Shown here piece after piece: positions 46,680-55,381 of a stretch of DNA of 64,000 nt. The DNA is from an uncultured Clostridia bacterium (GTDB taxonomy: Bacteria; Bacillota; Clostridia; Oscillospirales; Oscillospiraceae), in the NCBI GenBank assembly GCA_946550725.1, contig CAMNQX010000006.1, forward strand, positions 1-64,000, in the 5' to 3' direction. The notes under the pieces are model-generated. The model worked only from the letters and a program-made list of their open reading frames with translations, ran no database searches and was not told where the DNA came from. Position 1 is the stretch's first letter. Each line of letters opens with the position of its first letter. The translations under genes and the position numbers were made by a program.

Positions 46680-48062
46680 ATGGAGTATAAGGGCTTATCG
46701 CTGCAGATCGGCCATATACCGGAGCTGGACAAAGAGTTCGTGCCGCTGGGCCAGTTCTTCCGAACGTACCAGGCGGAAGCGAAGCACCCCTTTGCCGTTG
46801 CGGTAGAAGGAGGCGGCGGCCAGGTCACGGTGTACGAGACTGCGCTGCGCGACCCCGGGCTGGGCAGCGAGGCGGACCGGCTGTATGTGGACCGCCTGGT
46901 GAAATGCCTGCTGTGGATGTGGGGCGGCTGGAAGGTCACGGTCTGCGGCAGCGACGCCGCCTGGGAGCAGCTGCGCCGCGCCTACGCCCCCGGCGGTTCC
47001 CGCGCTTTTGACGAGGATTTCATGGGCCGGGTCTATGAGCATCCCTTCCAGATCGAGCGCTGTTCCTATGAGGACCGTCCCCACAACGTGGGCGGCGGCG
47101 AAGGGATGGCAGGCAACCTGCAGGGCTGCCGCATCGGCATCGACCTGGGCGGCAGCAACATCAAGGTGAGCGCGGTGCAGGACGGAGTGACGGTCTGCAA
47201 CGAGTCCTTCCCCTGGCAGCCCAAGATGGAGGCCGACCCCCAGTACCACTATGACCACCTCCGCGACGCGGTGAAAGCCACCGCAGCCAAGCTGCCCCGT
47301 GTTGACGGCGTGGGCATCTCCTCGGCGGGGGTGTTCATTGAGAACCGCTGCATGGTAGCCAGCCTCTTTTTGGCGGTGTCCCGGGAGGATTTTGACCGCA
47401 AGAGCTGCAAGGACCTTTACATACGGGCGGTGGCCGACGCGGTGGGCAAGGACGTGCCCTTGACCATCGCCAACGACGGCGACGTGACCGCTTTGGCCGG
47501 TTCGCTGGCCGGCATTGGCGGCGCGCTGCTGGGCACTTCTCTGGGCACCGCCCAGGCGGGCGGCTATGTCACCGAGACCGGGGCGGTGACGGGCTGGCTC
47601 AACGAGTTTGCCTTCGTGCCCATTGACGCCCGGGCCGACGTGGCCATCGACCCCTGGAGCGGGGACGGCGGCTGCGGCGTCAACTACCTGAGTCAGGACG
47701 GCGCGATCCGCCTTGCCCCCCTGGCGGGGCTGGAGCCGATGGGGGACGACCCCTCGGCGCAATTCCGTTTCCTGCGGGCCAAGGCCGAAGAGGGAGACGA
47801 CCGGGGCATGGCCATTTACCGCACCATGGGCGACTACCTGGGCCACGCCTTGGCCATGTACGAGATGTTCTACAACACCAAGCGCGTGCTGGTGATGGGC
47901 GGCGTCGCGGGCGGCCCCGGCGGCGACCTGATGCTCCAGCGGGCCAGGGAAGTGCTGAAGGACTACGGTTCCTCCCTGCAGGTGGACGCGCCGGACGAGA
48001 AGGTGCGCCAGCTGGGCCAGAGCGTCGCCGCGGCGGCGCTGCCCCAGATCAAACGCGGGTAA
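46680..48062 (+). CDS. ROK-family protein with N-terminal extension
   Basis: 460 residues after AGGAGGG. Residues 1-145 form an extra domain with no recognised family. The ROK kinase domain starts at about 150: IGIDLGGSNIKVSAV (phosphate loop), VDGVGISSAGVF, IANDGDVTALAGSL (catalytic Asp region) and LLGTSLGTAQAGGYV. The ROK zinc motif CxCGxxGC is missing; at its place stands DPWSGDGGCGVNYLSQDG. Being first in ROK-galE-nucleotidyltransferase-nahK, it may phosphorylate a sugar or HexNAc, or sense one. Activity is not established by sequence. Confidence 0.82.
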   Translation: MEYKGLSLQIGHIPELDKEFVPLGQFFRTYQAEAKHPFAVAVEGGGGQVTVYETALRDPGLGSEADRLYVDRLVKCLLWMWGGWKVTVCGSDAAWEQLRRAYAPGGSRAFDEDFMGRVYEHPFQIERCSYEDRPHNVGGGEGMAGNLQGCRIGIDLGGSNIKVSAVQDGVTVCNESFPWQPKMEADPQYHYDHLRDAVKATAAKLPRVDGVGISSAGVFIENRCMVASLFLAVSREDFDRKSCKDLYIRAVADAVGKDVPLTIANDGDVTALAGSLAGIGGALLGTSLGTAQAGGYVTETGAVTGWLNEFAFVPIDARADVAIDPWSGDGGCGVNYLSQDGAIRLAPLAGLEPMGDDPSAQFRFLRAKAEEGDDRGMAIYRTMGDYLGHALAMYEMFYNTKRVLVMGGVAGGPGGDLMLQRAREVLKDYGSSLQVDAPDEKVRQLGQSVAAAALPQIKRG

Positions 48063-48111
48063 CACAATGTAAGGATCCACAAAATTCAATTTTGATAAAG
48101 GAGTGTTTGTT

Positions 48112-49131
48112 ATGTCTATTCTTGTTTGCGGTGGTGCGGGTTATATCGGCAGCCATACCTGCGTGGAGCTGGTCAACGCTGGGTATGACATCGTCGTGGC
48201 CGATAACCTCTCCAATTCCAACGAGGAGGCCATCCGCCGGGTGGAAAAGATCGTTGGGAAGAAGATCCCCTTCATCAAGGCGGAGCTGTGCGACGCCGAG
48301 GTGGTGGAGAAGCTGTTCCGCGACTACCCTGACATTGACTCCGTGATCCACTTTGCCGGCCTGAAGGCAGTGGGTGAGAGCGTCGCCAAGCCCCTGGAGT
48401 ACTACTCCAACAACCTCATCAGCACCCTTTACCTCCTCCAGACCATGCGCCGCCACGGGGTGAAGAACTTTGTGTTTTCCTCCTCCGCCACGGTGTACGG
48501 CGACCCCGCCAGCGTGCCCATCCGGGAGGATTTCCCCACCGGCGGCACCACCAACCCCTACGGCACCTCCAAGCTGTTCCAGGAGAAGATGCTCATGGAC
48601 ATCTGCGCCGCCGATCCCACCCTGAACGTGGCCCTGCTGCGCTACTTCAACCCCATCGGCGCCCATGAGTCCGGCCTGATCGGCGAGGACCCCAACGACA
48701 TCCCCAACAACCTGGTGCCCTACATCGCCCAGGTGGCCGTGGGCAAGCTGGAGAAGCTCCACGTGTTCGGCAACGACTATCCCACCGCCGACGGCACCGG
48801 CGTTCGCGACTACATCCATGTGGTGGACCTGGCTCTGGGCCATGTGGCCGCGCTGAAGAAGCTGGCCACCAACTGCGGGCTGTTCGTTTGCAACCTGGGC
48901 ACCGGCAAGGGCTACAGCGTGCTGGACGTGCTCCACGCCTATGAGAAGGCCTGCGGCAAGACCCTGCCCTATGTGATCGACCCCCGCCGCCCCGGCGACA
49001 TCGCCGAGTGCTTCGCCGATCCCGCCAAGGCCCGGGAGGAGCTGGGCTGGGAGGCCAAGTTCGGCATCGAGGATATGTGCGCCACCTCCTGGAAGTGGCA
49101 GAGCAGCAACCCCAACGGCTATAAGGGCTGA
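48112..49131 (+). CDS. galE: UDP-glucose/UDP-GlcNAc 4-epimerase
   Basis: 339 residues from ATG 48112, eight bases after AAAGGAG; a GTG three codons upstream is rejected. Short-chain dehydrogenase fold: NAD loop CGGAGYIGSHTCVEL, VFSSSATVYGDP (catalytic Ser), NPYGTSKLFQE (Tyr and Lys), and RYFNPIGAHESGLIGEDP. It converts UDP-Gal and UDP-Glc, and in HexNAc pathways also UDP-GalNAc and UDP-GlcNAc; the latter cannot be judged by eye. It belongs to the Leloir-type part of the glycan locus. Confidence 0.95.
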   Translation: MSILVCGGAGYIGSHTCVELVNAGYDIVVADNLSNSNEEAIRRVEKIVGKKIPFIKAELCDAEVVEKLFRDYPDIDSVIHFAGLKAVGESVAKPLEYYSNNLISTLYLLQTMRRHGVKNFVFSSSATVYGDPASVPIREDFPTGGTTNPYGTSKLFQEKMLMDICAADPTLNVALLRYFNPIGAHESGLIGEDPNDIPNNLVPYIAQVAVGKLEKLHVFGNDYPTADGTGVRDYIHVVDLALGHVAALKKLATNCGLFVCNLGTGKGYSVLDVLHAYEKACGKTLPYVIDPRRPGDIAECFADPAKAREELGWEAKFGIEDMCATSWKWQSSNPNGYKG

Positions 49132-49170
49132 TCATCAAAGAGGAAATCACAACACAAGGAGGAAATCACA

Positions 49171-50103
49171 ATGGGCGCTTCCAACGTGAAACCTGTCCTG
49201 GTCGTTATGGCCGCGGGCATGGGGAGCCGTTACGGCGGCTTGAAGCAGATCGACCCGGTGGGCAGCCACGGCCAGCTCATCATTGACTATTCCATCTACG
49301 ACGCCCGCCGTGCGGGGTTTGAGACTGTTGTCTTCGTCATCAAGCCGGAGATCGAGGCGGACTTTAAGGCCGCCATCGGCGACCGCCTCTCCAAGGTCAT
49401 GGAGGTGAAATACGCCTACCAGCTGAAGGAGGACCTGCCGGAGGGGTACTCCGTCCCCGAGGGACGCACCAAGCCCTGGGGCACCGCCCACGCCGTTTTG
49501 GCGGCGCGGAAGGTGGTGGACGGGCCTTTCGCCGTCATCAACTCCGATGACTACTATGGCCCCGACGCCTACAAGGAGATTTACCAGTACCTGCTGAACC
49601 ACCCCGACGGGGACTACTACGAGTACGCGATGGTGGGGTATCTCCTCCAGAACACCGTCACCGAGAACGGCCATGTGGCCCGGGGCGTGTGCGTGGAGGA
49701 CGCCGACCAGATGCTGGTGAGCGTCACCGAGCGCACCCGCATCGAAAAAGGGGAGAAGTGCCCCCGCTTCACCGAGGACGGCGGCGAGACCTGGACCGAT
49801 CTGCCCGGGGACACCATCGTGTCCATGAATCTGTGGGGCTTTACCCGCAGCTACATGGACGAGGCCCTCAAGCGCTTCCCGGCCTTCCTGGACAACGCCA
49901 TGAAGACCGACCCCATCAAGTCGGAGTACTTCCTGCCCGCCGTGGTCAGCCAGCTGATCGCTGAGGGCAAGGCGCGGGTGAAGGTCCTGCGCAGCAAGGA
50001 CAAGTGGTACGGCGTCACCTATAAGGAGGACAAAGAGACCGTGGTGGCCGCCATCGCCGAAAAGACTGCCGCCGGGGTCTATCCCGACGATCTGTGGAGG
50101 TAA
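49171..50103 (+). CDS. Sugar-1-phosphate nucleotidyltransferase (RmlA/GalU-like fold)
   Basis: 310 residues after AAGGAGGAAAT. The nucleotide loop is AAGMGSRYGGLKQIDPVG with the conserved Arg and Lys, then WGTAHAVLAARKVV and INSDDYYGPDAY with the metal Asp. It is not a GalT-type transferase: the HPH histidine motif is absent. In place between galE and nahK it probably makes UDP-Gal, UDP-GalNAc or UDP-GlcNAc from UTP and the sugar-1-phosphate. Substrate is inferred from context. A 12-base repeat (AGGAAATCACAA, 49141 and 49160) precedes the start. Confidence 0.85.
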   Translation: MGASNVKPVLVVMAAGMGSRYGGLKQIDPVGSHGQLIIDYSIYDARRAGFETVVFVIKPEIEADFKAAIGDRLSKVMEVKYAYQLKEDLPEGYSVPEGRTKPWGTAHAVLAARKVVDGPFAVINSDDYYGPDAYKEIYQYLLNHPDGDYYEYAMVGYLLQNTVTENGHVARGVCVEDADQMLVSVTERTRIEKGEKCPRFTEDGGETWTDLPGDTIVSMNLWGFTRSYMDEALKRFPAFLDNAMKTDPIKSEYFLPAVVSQLIAEGKARVKVLRSKDKWYGVTYKEDKETVVAAIAEKTAAGVYPDDLWR

Positions 50104-50108
50104 GAGAT

Positions 50109-51209
50109 ATGTCGAATACAGCAGAGAAACACCTGCAGGATGCGCTTGCGGCCTTCGACTTTGGCGGCGAGGTGCTGGACGCCTCCCGTTATGGCTGCGG
50201 CCACATCAACGACACCTTTTGTGTGACCACCAAGCCCGGCAAGCGGTACATCCTCCAGCGTATCTCCAGCGCGGCCTTCGCCCATCCCGAGCAGGTGATG
50301 AGCAACATCGTGGGCGTGACCGACTACCTGCGGGAGAAGATCGCCAAGGACGGCGGGGACCCCGAGCGGGAGACCCTGTCTATCGTCCGCGCCAAGAACG
50401 GTGAGGCCAGCTTTGTGGACGGAGAAGGGGAGACCTGGCGTGTGTTCCCGTTCATTGAGGACACCGACTGCCTCCAGCAGGCGGACACCCCCGAGCTGTT
50501 CGAGGCGTCCGCCCTGGCCTTCGGCAGCTTCCAGCGGATGCTGGCCGATTACCCCGCCTCCACCCTCTATGAGACCATTCCTCACTTCCACGACACGGTG
50601 GACCGCTTTGCCAAGTTCAAGGCGGCGCTGGAAAAGGACGTGATGGACCGGGCCAAGGAGGTCGGGCCGGAGGTGGAGTTCGTTTTGGCCCACGAGAAGG
50701 ACTGCGCCGTGTGCATGGACGCCCTCCACGCCGGCAAGCTGCCCCTCAAGGTCACCCATAACGACACTAAGCTCAACAACGTCCTCATCGACAAGGCTAC
50801 CGGCAAGGGCATTTGCGTCATCGACCTGGACACCGTGATGCCCGGCCTGTCCATCAACGACTTCGGCGACTCTATCCGCTTTGGCGCCAACCACTCTGCC
50901 GAGGATGAAAAGGACCTGAGCAAGGTCAACTTTGACCTGCCCCTGTTTGAGGTCTATACCCGCGGCTTCCTGAAGGGCTGCGGCGGCGTTCTCACGCCGG
51001 AGGAGATCGAGTATCTGCCCTGGGGCGCCAAGCTGATGACCTTGGAATGTGGCATCCGCTTCCTCACCGATTACCTGGACGGCGACCACTATTTTGCCAT
51101 CCACCGTCCCGAACACAACCTGGACCGCTGCCGTACCCAGTTCAAGCTGGTGTCTGACATGGAGAAGGTCTGGGAGGAAATGTTGGCCATTGTTCACAAA
51201 TATGCTTGA
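50109..51209 (+). CDS. N-acetylhexosamine 1-kinase-like aminoglycoside-phosphotransferase-fold kinase
   Basis: 366 residues from ATG 50109, preceded by GGAGGT. The kinase loop CGHINDTFCVTT, the catalytic Brenner motif THNDTKLNNVLID and the metal Asp in VIDLDTVMPG are intact, and KRYILQRIS holds the ATP-binding Lys. Size and fold agree with NahK, which makes HexNAc-1-phosphate from free GlcNAc or GalNAc released by GH112. That role is inferred from the neighbouring GH112 and galE; other APH-fold kinases have other substrates. Confidence 0.84.
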   Translation: MSNTAEKHLQDALAAFDFGGEVLDASRYGCGHINDTFCVTTKPGKRYILQRISSAAFAHPEQVMSNIVGVTDYLREKIAKDGGDPERETLSIVRAKNGEASFVDGEGETWRVFPFIEDTDCLQQADTPELFEASALAFGSFQRMLADYPASTLYETIPHFHDTVDRFAKFKAALEKDVMDRAKEVGPEVEFVLAHEKDCAVCMDALHAGKLPLKVTHNDTKLNNVLIDKATGKGICVIDLDTVMPGLSINDFGDSIRFGANHSAEDEKDLSKVNFDLPLFEVYTRGFLKGCGGVLTPEEIEYLPWGAKLMTLECGIRFLTDYLDGDHYFAIHRPEHNLDRCRTQFKLVSDMEKVWEEMLAIVHKYA

Positions 51210-51235
51210 CTTTTTTCAAAGCGATATGGTACAAT
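51206..51235 (+). promoter_or_regulatory. Promoter of the ABC ATPase gene
   Basis: TTGACT (51206-51211), 18-base spacer, TACAAT (51230-51235), just at the end of the nahK-like gene. Confidence 0.65.
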
Positions 51236-51307
51236 TTTATTAATCAGGCCGAGTGGAGCTACTCCATTTTCTCATAGCTCCATTTCCGCCATAAAAAAGG
51301 AGGAGAC

Positions 51308-51370
51308 ATGGGTCCGCCGGGCCGGCGGTGCGGCAGCGTGGAGACCTGTCGTAACGTGCCGGGAGTCTGA
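51308..51370 (+). CDS. Short upstream ORF before the ATPase gene
   Basis: 20 codons, ATG 51308 to TGA 51370, preceded by a near-perfect AAGGAGGAG at normal spacing, better than the site of the ATPase gene itself. The peptide is Gly, Pro, Arg and Cys rich (MGPPGRRCGSV...). It ends in a GC-rich hairpin region (GGGAG with CTCCC, 51361-51376). It could be a leader peptide that governs translation of the ATPase; no direct evidence of translation. Confidence 0.5.
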   Translation: MGPPGRRCGSVETCRNVPGV

Positions 51371-51424
51371 CTCTCCCGGTCACAAGGGAGCATCGCGGAG
51401 GCGTTGCTTCTACGGCTCATACGC

Positions 51425-52600
51425 ATGGCAACTGTATCTCTGAAAGGCATCAAGAAGGTCTACGACAACAAGGTGACCGCCGTCCACAGCTTCGATCTGG
51501 AAATTGCGGACAAGGAGTTCATCGTCCTGGTCGGCCCCTCCGGGTGTGGTAAGTCCACTACCCTGCGCATGGTGGCTGGACTGGAGGATATCTCCGACGG
51601 TGATCTGTTCATCGGTGGCCGCCGGGTCAACGATGTGTCCCCCAAGGATCGCGACATCGCCATGGTATTCCAAAACTACGCGCTCTATCCCCACATGACG
51701 GTTTATGAGAATATGGCTTTCGCCCTGAAGCTGCGTAAGCTGCCCAAGGACGAGATCGACAAGAAGGTGCGTGAGGCCGCCCAGATCCTGGACATCTCCC
51801 AGTACTTAGAGCGTAAGCCTAAGGCTCTGTCCGGCGGCCAGCGTCAGCGCGTGGCCATTGGCCGCGCCATTGTCCGCGATCCTCAGGTGTTCCTGATGGA
51901 CGAGCCGCTGTCCAACCTGGACGCAAAGCTCCGCAACCAGATGCGCGCCGAGATCATCAAGCTGCGCCAGCGCATCAACACCACCTTTATCTACGTCACC
52001 CACGACCAGACCGAGGCTATGACTCTGGGCGACCGTATCGTGATCATGAAGGATGGCTTCATCCAGCAGATCGGCACCCCCCAGCAGGTCTTTGAGCATC
52101 CCGCCAACCTCTTCGTGGCCGGCTTCATCGGCACGCCGCAGATGAACTTCTTCGACGCCAAGCTGGAGCGCAAGGGCGACGCCTACTCCATCAGCTGTCT
52201 GGACGCTGTGATGGAGCTTTCCGGCGAGACCCAGGCAAAGCTGAAGGAGAACAATGTGGAGGGCGGCGACGTGACCGTGGGTATCCGCCCCGAGCATATC
52301 GTCTTCAAGCCCCAGGCCGGTCCCGAGACCCTTACCGGCACCGTGGATGTCTCCGAGATGATGGGCAGCGAGCTACACCTCCATGTGACCGTGAAGAACG
52401 GCGTGGACGTGGTGCTTCGCGTTCCCACCACGGAGCTGCCCAAGAACCAGAAGGCGGGCATCCCCTACGGCACGGAGGTCCACTTCACCTTCCGGGATGA
52501 CCTGATCCATCTGTTTGACCCCGCTTCCACCAACAACCTTATTCCCTTCCATTCCGAGGCTGCCCGCACCAAGGAGCAGGACCTGGCTCAGGGGAAGTAA
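51425..52600 (+). CDS. Sugar ABC transporter ATP-binding protein, MsmX/UgpC type
   Basis: 391 residues from ATG 51425, without a recognisable RBS, though the frame opens earlier to 51404. Walker A GPSGCGKST, ABC signature LSGGQRQRVAIGRA, Walker B VFLMDEPLSNLD, and H-loop THDQTEAM. The C-terminal OB/MalK-type regulatory part (about 240-385) is present. Such ATPases often energise several carbohydrate importers in a Firmicute. It is near the permeases at 55382 and 56285, and no other ATPase is in the window, so it very likely energises them. Confidence 0.93.
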   Translation: MATVSLKGIKKVYDNKVTAVHSFDLEIADKEFIVLVGPSGCGKSTTLRMVAGLEDISDGDLFIGGRRVNDVSPKDRDIAMVFQNYALYPHMTVYENMAFALKLRKLPKDEIDKKVREAAQILDISQYLERKPKALSGGQRQRVAIGRAIVRDPQVFLMDEPLSNLDAKLRNQMRAEIIKLRQRINTTFIYVTHDQTEAMTLGDRIVIMKDGFIQQIGTPQQVFEHPANLFVAGFIGTPQMNFFDAKLERKGDAYSISCLDAVMELSGETQAKLKENNVEGGDVTVGIRPEHIVFKPQAGPETLTGTVDVSEMMGSELHLHVTVKNGVDVVLRVPTTELPKNQKAGIPYGTEVHFTFRDDLIHLFDPASTNNLIPFHSEAARTKEQDLAQGK

Positions 52601-52614
52601 ATCAACGTCACATC

Positions 52615-52645
52615 AAAAGAGACCGCCCACCGGGCGGTCTCTTTT
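52615..52645 (+). terminator. Intrinsic terminator after the ABC ATPase gene
   Basis: Stem AAAAGAGACCGCCC with GGGCGGTCTCTTTT, T-rich on both strands; it can also stop the convergent AraC-type gene. Confidence 0.88.
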
Positions 52646-52670
52646 CTTATTCTGAAGCAGGGGAGGGGAT

Positions 52671-53537
52671 CTACGGCTGGGCGGCAGGCTCCAGCTCCTT
52701 GGCGTGGCAGAGCTTGCGGTACTCCAACGGACTCATCTTCTCCGCGCGGCGAAAGCTCTGGGAGAAATAGCTGGGGGAGGAAAAACCCAGCATATGGGAG
52801 ATCTGACTGAGAGAGTGGTTGGTGCGGGAGAGAAGGTATTTGCTCTCCTGCAACCGGCGGGAGATCAGGTAGCTGATGGGGGAGACGCCGTATTCCCGGG
52901 AAAAGGTGTGTACCAGGTAGTATTTGTTGATATGTACCAGGTCGGAAAGCTGGGACAGGGTGATGTTTTCCTTGAAATGGCTGTCGATGTAGCGGCGGAC
53001 CAGGGCGCACTCCTTGCTGGTGTAGTGCCCGCCGGGAGAGGCGGACAATCCTACCCGCCGGCTCAGCTGCACGGTGAGGATCTCCAAAATGTTCTGACAG
53101 ACCAGCTCATAGCCTGTCTGCTTCAGCTCCGCTTCCCGCAGCAGAATACGGAGATAGGGGAGGATGTCCTCCCGCTGGCCCTGCAGACGCATAATACAGT
53201 AGCGGCTGTCCTCCTCCTGAGAAGGGGCGAACTCCAAGCCGTCCACACCCAGCACGATGTACTCCAAGGGCCGGTTGTCCCGGCTCAACTCCGTATGCTC
53301 CACGCTGGGGTTGATGACCACCAGATCGTCCGCCAAGACTGGGAACAGCTTCCCCTCCACCATAAACTGCCCCACGCCACTCACCACATAAAACAGCTCT
53401 GTGCAGTCGTGGGCGTGGGTGGAGCTGTGCCAGTCCCCACCGTACTGCGCAGAGCTGACATACAGTAGCTTGAGGGTGGGCCAGCCCTGATGGACGGCAA
53501 CACCGTCGAAATCCAAAAGATAGCGGTTGGAACTCAT
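52671..53537 (-). CDS. AraC-family transcriptional regulator
   Basis: 288 residues from ATG 53537, six bases after GAGGTG. N-terminal cupin sensor (about 15-130, HAHDCTELFYVVSGVGQFM) and a C-terminal double HTH (about 185-285): KENITLSQLSDLVHINKYYL (helix 1) and SLSQISHMLGFSSPSYFSQSFRR (in pieces), ending SPLEYRKL. It lies between the ATPase and the SBP-permease operon in the opposite direction, so it probably activates the latter in response to an import product (inference). Confidence 0.9.
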   Translation of the reverse strand: MSSNRYLLDFDGVAVHQGWPTLKLLYVSSAQYGGDWHSSTHAHDCTELFYVVSGVGQFMVEGKLFPVLADDLVVINPSVEHTELSRDNRPLEYIVLGVDGLEFAPSQEEDSRYCIMRLQGQREDILPYLRILLREAELKQTGYELVCQNILEILTVQLSRRVGLSASPGGHYTSKECALVRRYIDSHFKENITLSQLSDLVHINKYYLVHTFSREYGVSPISYLISRRLQESKYLLSRTNHSLSQISHMLGFSSPSYFSQSFRRAEKMSPLEYRKLCHAKELEPAAQP

Positions 53538-53583
53538 GATCATCACCTCGCATTTTATAAATTGCGTGTTAAATCTTGTTATC

Positions 53584-53612
53584 ATTATAGTACAGCGAAA
53601 AAGAATACGCAA
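53584..53612 (-). promoter_or_regulatory. Promoter of the AraC-type gene
   Basis: Minus strand TTGCGT (53612-53607), 17-base spacer, TATAAT (53589-53584). Confidence 0.6.
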
Positions 53613-53771
53613 GACCGAATCAGAAAAAATTGCAGGTCAAGATTCAGCGATGGCAGGAGTTAAATGGTATGGTTTTGTTCAATGTGCATAAAAACGGCCC
53701 GGAAAAACCGTCGGAAATAATGTGTATCGCCAGAAAAAACAATATAAATAAAAACAGGCGCAAAAAATCGA

Positions 53772-53799
53772 TTGATTAGAACGCAGAAAAGACTATACT
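53772..53799 (+). promoter_or_regulatory. Promoter of the binding protein-permease-GH112 operon
   Basis: TTGATT (53772-53777), 16-base spacer, TATACT (53794-53799). The 160 bases between here and the AraC-type promoter are rich in A-tracts and are where an activator would bind; no operator could be named. Confidence 0.5.
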
Positions 53800-53875
53800 T
53801 GGTATAAGACTTCGGGGAGGCATTTGCCCAAACCGAGGGAAATGTCCGAAAAAATAGTAGGAGGTAATTGAGGAA

Positions 53876-55282
53876 ATGAAAAAGAAGATTCTCGCACTGG
53901 GTTTGGTCCTGGTCATGCTCCTGTCCGTGCTGGCAGGCTGCACGCCCAAGCAGCCCGACCCCACCGCCACCCCCGCGCCCGTTGACCCCACTGAGCCTGT
54001 GGTCGATCAGCCCACCGAGCCCGTGGACGACAAGCTGGACCTGACCGGCACCACCCTGACCGTGGCTGCTCTGGCTTCCGGCTACTCCGAGGCTTATCCC
54101 GACATGTGGAAGGAAGTCTGTGACGCCTTTGCCGCTGAGACCGGCGCCACCGTCAACCTGATCAACGAGAAGAACCTGGAGGACGTCATCACCCCGTCCA
54201 TGCAGGCTGGCGACTATCCCGACGTCGTGCATCTGGCCACCGGCCGTGAGGCTGGCCTGACCGAGCAGATGATCAAGGACAACCTGCTGGCTGACATCAC
54301 CGACGTGCTGTCCATGAACGTGCCCGGCGAGGACGTGAAGGTTGGCGACAAGATCGCCGGCGGCTTCACCGAGACCTCCCTGACCAACCCCTACAACGAT
54401 GGCAAGACCTATCTGGCCCCCATGTTCTACTCTCCCTGCGGCCTGTTCTACAACGCCGGCCTGCTGGAGGAGAAGGGCTGGAGCGTTCCCACCACCTGGG
54501 ACGAGATGTGGGAGCTGGGCGAGAAGGCCAAGGCTGAGGGTATCTACCTCTTTACTTACCCCACCACCGGTTACTTCGACGCTTTCTTCTATGCTCTGAT
54601 GTACTCCGTGGGCGGCCCCGACTTCTTCGAGAAGGCCACTCACTATGAAGAGGGCATCTGGGACACTCCCGAGGCTCAGACCTGCTTCGACATCGTTGCG
54701 AAGCTGGCCACCTACACCCACCCCCTGACCCCCGCTCAGTCCAGCGATCAGGACTTCACCAAGAACCAGCAGCTGGTTCTGGATAACGCCGCTATCTTCA
54801 TGCCCAACGGCACCTGGATCGTTGGCGAGATGGCTGAGGCTCCCCGCGCTGACGGCTTCAAGTGGGGCATGACCGCTCTGCCCGCCGTTGAGGCTGGCGG
54901 CGACGGCTACAGCTACACCTGGTTCGAGCAGGCTTGGATCCCCTCTCAGGCCGCCAATGTTGACGCTGCCAAGGCTTTCGTGGCCTTCCTGTACAGCGAC
55001 AAGGCTTGCGAGATCTTTGCCAAGGGCGGCGCCATCCAGCCTGTTCTGGGTGTTGCCGATATGCTCGAGGGCGACAACGTGATGTTCTATTCCATCTACG
55101 ACAACGGCGCCAAGGCCGCTATGGGTAACTTCGCTGCTTACAACTCCGTCGCTGGTCTGGGCACCAACCGCGAAGTGTTCTTCGATCCCGTGAACAGCCT
55201 GGTTTCCGGCTCCCTGACCGAGGCCGACTGGATCTCCAGCATCAAGGCTGCCAGCGATCAGATGCGCGCCAACCTGAAGTAA
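53876..55282 (+). CDS. Extracellular solute-binding lipoprotein of a carbohydrate ABC importer
   Basis: 468 residues. Signal peptide with lipobox LAGC, lipidated at C22, followed by a Pro/Thr-rich tether (about 24-50) and the two-domain family 1 SBP: TVAALASGYSEAYPDMW, the segment ATGREAGL, WDEMWELGEKAKAEGIY and FMPNGTWIVGEMA. Binding of galacto-N-biose or lacto-N-biose is inferred from the GH112 gene in the same operon. It starts after AGGAGGTAATT. A hairpin at 55318 separates it from the permease genes and should raise its level over theirs. Confidence 0.92.
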   Translation: MKKKILALGLVLVMLLSVLAGCTPKQPDPTATPAPVDPTEPVVDQPTEPVDDKLDLTGTTLTVAALASGYSEAYPDMWKEVCDAFAAETGATVNLINEKNLEDVITPSMQAGDYPDVVHLATGREAGLTEQMIKDNLLADITDVLSMNVPGEDVKVGDKIAGGFTETSLTNPYNDGKTYLAPMFYSPCGLFYNAGLLEEKGWSVPTTWDEMWELGEKAKAEGIYLFTYPTTGYFDAFFYALMYSVGGPDFFEKATHYEEGIWDTPEAQTCFDIVAKLATYTHPLTPAQSSDQDFTKNQQLVLDNAAIFMPNGTWIVGEMAEAPRADGFKWGMTALPAVEAGGDGYSYTWFEQAWIPSQAANVDAAKAFVAFLYSDKACEIFAKGGAIQPVLGVADMLEGDNVMFYSIYDNGAKAAMGNFAAYNSVAGLGTNREVFFDPVNSLVSGSLTEADWISSIKAASDQMRANLK

Positions 55283-55317
55283 TTACGACAGGCTGAACTA
55301 GACTCCGCGATCCAAGT

Positions 55318-55356
55318 AGGCGGCGGTGAGTAGGCACCTACTCGCCGCCGCCTTTT
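55318..55356 (+). terminator. Intercistronic hairpin between binding protein and permeases
   Basis: A 17-bp stem with one G-U pair (AGGCGGCGGTGAGTAGG with CCTACTCGCCGCCGCCT) and a two-base loop (so effectively a tetraloop), followed by only TTTT. Such structures after SBP genes stabilise the upstream message and let a part of transcription pass. Confidence 0.7.
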
Positions 55357-55381
55357 AAAAATTGAGAAAGGAAGTGAGCAT

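Noticed and set aside
53613-53771. AraC operators or cre site upstream of the SBP operon
   Set aside because: A-rich segments and partial inverted repeats are visible, but none is clear enough to be called an operator.
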